Of a DNA stretch of 64,000 bases, positions 61,601 to 64,000 are shown one piece after another. The number at the start of each line of letters is the position of its first letter. Position 1 is the stretch's first letter. A program made the translations under genes and the position numbers. The stretch is taken from the NCBI GenBank assembly GCA_012295275.1, contig CM022665.1, forward strand, positions 11,557,976 to 11,621,975, in the 5' to 3' direction. The DNA is from Chrysomallon squamiferum (lineage: Eukaryota > Mollusca > Gastropoda > Neomphalida > Peltospiridae). A model generated the notes under the pieces. It was not told the origin of the DNA. It worked only from the letters and a program-made list of their open reading frames with translations, and did not search any database.

Positions 61601-62204
61601 TTCTGACTTACAAGATATCTTAATATCTCTATGACATGCACTGCAGATACCTTTAGTCTTTTCTGATTTGCACAGCAAATACTAATATTATTAATTTATT
61701 TTTATCACAGTAAAATAGATAATAAGCACTTGTAAAATAAATTATTCACCTAAAATGTTCTGTTTTTGTACTCATATAAGTTTTTGGAGTTTTTGTTCAC
61801 TGGTTTTTATTAGAGTCTTCTAGAGAATCCAAAATAAAAGTCTACTAAATCTCTAGTTTGTTTTTAGCTGGTTTGAAGATCTTCACTGGTTTTGTGTAAG
61901 AGTTTCCAAACAAGTTTGAATTCTTTAATTTTAATATTCTTCTATAACTTGACTAGCCTTCTTTATTTTCCATCTAGTATGTTTTTACACATTCTGCCAT
62001 GTTTGCTAAACAAACACAAAAATCTTCTTCACTCTTGATTCATGATGTGTGACTAGATATATGACTTGAAAATTTTATGTTTTATCATCCTTTGAAGATG
62101 CATTTTGGTGAACATTTTTCTTCAGTGCCTTTGGAAGGCTGGTTAATAAAACCCTTTTTTTTTTTTTTTTTTTTTTTTAATTTTCTGTCTGTTTACTGTG
62201 TGAA
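58692..62204. other. ASCC3 intron 33 / 3' region of minus-strand gene
   Basis: No plus-strand exon fits the second Sec63 unit. The stretch is AT-rich, with degenerate ATGGCAAACTG/CTGTATAAAA repeats at about 61,080-61,230, the 31-bp minisatellite below and a poly-T tract (62,157-62,178). Part of it is probably the 3' UTR of the minus-strand membrane-protein gene; its polyadenylation site cannot be fixed because several minus-strand AATAAA occur. Confidence 0.65.
61430..61690. repeat. 31-bp minisatellite, about 5 clear copies
   Basis: TCTGATTTGC or close variants begin at 61,441, 61,472, 61,503, 61,534 and 61,565, an exact 31-bp spacing, with decayed units to about 61,690. A Lys/Ser-rich minus-strand ORF (61,394-61,678) reads through it. 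Because 31 is not divisible by three and the unit shifts frame, I regard that ORF as an artefact. Confidence 0.88.
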
Positions 62205-62325
62205 TCAGCAGTGATAATATTCAGAATCAACACTGCAGCGGTTGAAGTCTCCGCTCTCGCGGAATGCAGGATTTCGATGATCCAAAAACAGTGCTTTGTC
62301 GTGCTGGTAGCGCCGGTCTTTTATC
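62205..62325 (-). CDS. Membrane-protein exon: cytoplasmic tail and stop
   Basis: The TTCACAG acceptor lies just before 62,325 on the minus strand. The 121-nt coding part gives 39 residues after the split Trp codon and ends with TGA. It is notably less AT-rich than its surroundings, including CpGs, as expected for real coding sequence. Confidence 0.87.
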
Positions 62326-63243
62326 CTGTGAAAAAATAATAAGTTTAATAAGTTTCAATTGTTTATTTTTTATTAAATTATATTTTAATTATAAGTTTAT
62401 TTTAATTAAATTTTATATAACTAGAATTTGTTTTTTTATAGTATATTTTATTTTATTTAAGAACACATTATTACAGGAAAAAATAACTTAAGCCAGTCTT
62501 TGTTTTATTTGACCAAATCTTTGAATTTTTTAATACACTTCATAAGACTTAATAAGATTTGTAAGTTTTTCCAAAAGTTTCTGCAGACATTATAAAAATT
62601 ATGCTGTAAAATTAAGAAATATTACTTACCATTTAACAAGCAGCAAAGCAAGAAGAATAATAAGTATGAGAGTGAGAGTTCCAATCACACCTCCAGCAAT
62701 TTCAGCTGTAAATAAATAAATGAATAAATAAATAAATAAATCTAATTCAAAATTAATTATAACAATAATTTTAATAAAGGTTAATATGCACATACACACC
62801 TTTGATCTTTATTATTTTGAAATTAAATGATAATAATAATAATAGTGATTTTCTTTTCCATTTTTATTATTTATTAAGTCTCATTAAAATCAGCATATGG
62901 GTATGAATAAATAAAGAAACAAAACAATCCTTTTTGTATATTTTAGAAATCTATTTAAGAACCATCTCATAGGCTTTGTATGATTTTACAACGATTATCA
63001 GAATATAACAGATCTGTAGTAGATTCTAAAGCTTACAGTTTAATCTGTACTTACCAAAAGGTAATGATTTTGGTGCTGGTGTCACTCTGTATATAGGAAT
63101 TGGTGTCACATGCGATGCTGTTGTCTTAGACTTGAGTGTGTTCAGAATAGTTGAAGATGGTCTGGCTTTGTTTTCAATGACTGTCTTTGGTTTGTTAGTC
63201 TGTTTCATACTGTTCTCAGTACTTGTAGTAATAGCAGGGAAAG
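62205..63243 (-). CDS. Unidentified type I membrane protein, last three exons
   Basis: Three minus-strand exons join in phase: 63,243-63,055, 62,705-62,630 and 62,325-62,205, all with good GT/AG sites. They encode a Thr/Ser/Pro/Lys-rich extracellular stalk of about 62 residues (many possible O-glycosylation sites). A membrane segment follows (AGGVIGTLTLILIILLALLL, then VKW). A short basic cytoplasmic tail begins IKDRRYQHDKALFLDHRN, includes NPAF and a Tyr pair, and ends EYYHC. The stop is at 62,205-62,207. The 5' exons, and so the ectodomain that would name it, lie beyond 64,000; the upstream junction needs one donated base. It resembles adhesion or receptor molecules in layout only. I do not recognise the family. 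Confidence 0.85.
62630..62705 (-). CDS. Membrane-protein exon: transmembrane segment (76 nt)
   Basis: Flanked by TTACAG and GTAAGT on the minus strand. It encodes E-I-A, then a Gly-Gly-led stretch of about 20 hydrophobic residues ending LLVK. The short size and exact phase to both neighbours (2 and 1) make it convincing. Confidence 0.88.
63055..63243 (-). CDS. Membrane-protein exon: Thr/Ser-rich stalk
   Basis: Its acceptor (TTGCAG on the minus strand) adjoins 63,243, and a GTAAGT donor follows 63,055. It encodes about 62 residues such as FPAITTSTENSMKQTNKP and HVTPIPIYRVTPAPKSLPFG. A run of low-complexity Thr, Ser, Lys and Pro suggests a mucin-like juxtamembrane stalk. Confidence 0.85.
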
Positions 63244-64000
63244 CTGCAATTTAAATAACAGAAACATTAATACAGAATTAAATTGTTATTAAGATTATGT
63301 TTAAGAAAGCTGTCTTGTTCTCTAGTGTCATCAAAATGTCATAATTTTTATTTTTGATTAAAAAAAGAACAGTTTTCACTGCATGGCATGTTGCCCAAAC
63401 TTCTCACATTATGAATGAATTGTGTAAAAACATTTAGAGTATAAGAATAATGCATGTAAAATTTATGTGTTTTTACAGTTTCAATTGCTTTGGATATGGA
63501 AATATCATTTACTGTGCAGTAAAATACCTTCTTTATGCAGTTTGCATATTTTAGATTGAAATGGTGCTTTTAAGAAAACACATTCAGATAATAAATCAAC
63601 ATTTTTAAAACCAAAAGTCTTTTTTATTTTTTTATTTTTTAAATATCTATACAGTCAGTTCTTACTGTCCAGTTTATATGAAGTGTGGGATTGCTTAATA
63701 ATTTACAACTGTAAAAACTCCAAAGATGATACATATTGTTAATTAAGATTCTTTTGAGCACTTTTTTCTCTCTGCTTAGACACATATTCAGATTCCAACA
63801 TGGGATAATTCACTTGACAAGTTTCCAAAAATTTTGACTTTTTGTTATTGCTAATTATTGCTGAACCTATCTCCAATATAATATTAATGACTTCAAAATT
63901 ACATATGGGGTAAAGAAAAAGAGAGTCAAAAGTTGAAATCTTTTAATAAAATGGTTGTGTGTCATGTTGGTTTGACATTTGTTAAAAGTATGTTTTTTGT
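63244..64000 (-). other. Intron of the minus-strand gene
   Basis: AT-rich, with no exon-like segment on either strand. The preceding exon of the membrane-protein gene must lie beyond the window edge. Confidence 0.7.

Noticed and set aside
61394-61678. Lys/Ser-rich 94-codon minus-strand ORF
   Set aside because: It is made of a 31-bp minisatellite whose unit shifts frame each copy; chance openness explains it.

Overview
This window is nuclear DNA of an animal. It is very AT-rich, full of microsatellites and minisatellites, and carries a many-exon gene with GT-AG introns. The encoded protein aligns almost end to end with animal ASCC3. Long CA/GA/AAT arrays, many 24-190 bp tandem arrays and very long intergenic or intronic stretches suggest a lophotrochozoan, most likely a mollusc and perhaps a cephalopod. 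That placement is an inference from sequence style and is only moderately secure.

Layout. (1) Positions 1-24,666 hold no gene I can support. They contain simple repeats, a 44-bp and a 24-bp minisatellite, a pair of inverted arms about 0.7-0.8 kb long and 5.3 kb apart (5,899-6,741 and 12,012-12,746), and a 297-bp Tigger/pogo-type MITE with intact TA duplications (8,255-8,551). (2) Positions 24,667-58,691, plus strand, hold 33 consecutive coding exons of ASCC3. ASCC3 is the Ski2/Brr2-like double-cassette helicase of the ASC-1 / ribosome-quality-control trigger complex. The exons cover about 1,771 residues: the N-terminal ASCC2-binding part, helicase cassette 1 with its Sec63 unit, and cassette 2 up to motif VI and the winged-helix start. 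Phases agree across all junctions except for one extra base in exon 31. (3) Intron 29 (7.9 kb) holds a small antisense ORF for a membrane/coiled-coil protein, a second inverted repeat and several minisatellites. (4) Positions 58,692-64,000 lie after a strong ASCC3 donor. No exon of the second Sec63 unit appears there. Instead, three minus-strand exons encode the stalk, membrane segment and cytoplasmic tail of an unidentified type I membrane protein whose 5' part lies beyond the window.

The most useful points for a reader are these: the apparent single-base frameshift in ASCC3 exon 31, with an in-frame alternative donor that would bypass it; a GC-AG intron; tandem duplication of the 3' end of exon 15 into its own intron; two inverted repeats that would form long dsRNA if transcribed; and two opposite-strand genes or ORFs that appear to sit within ASCC3 introns. 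I found no evidence of a wholly new biological system.
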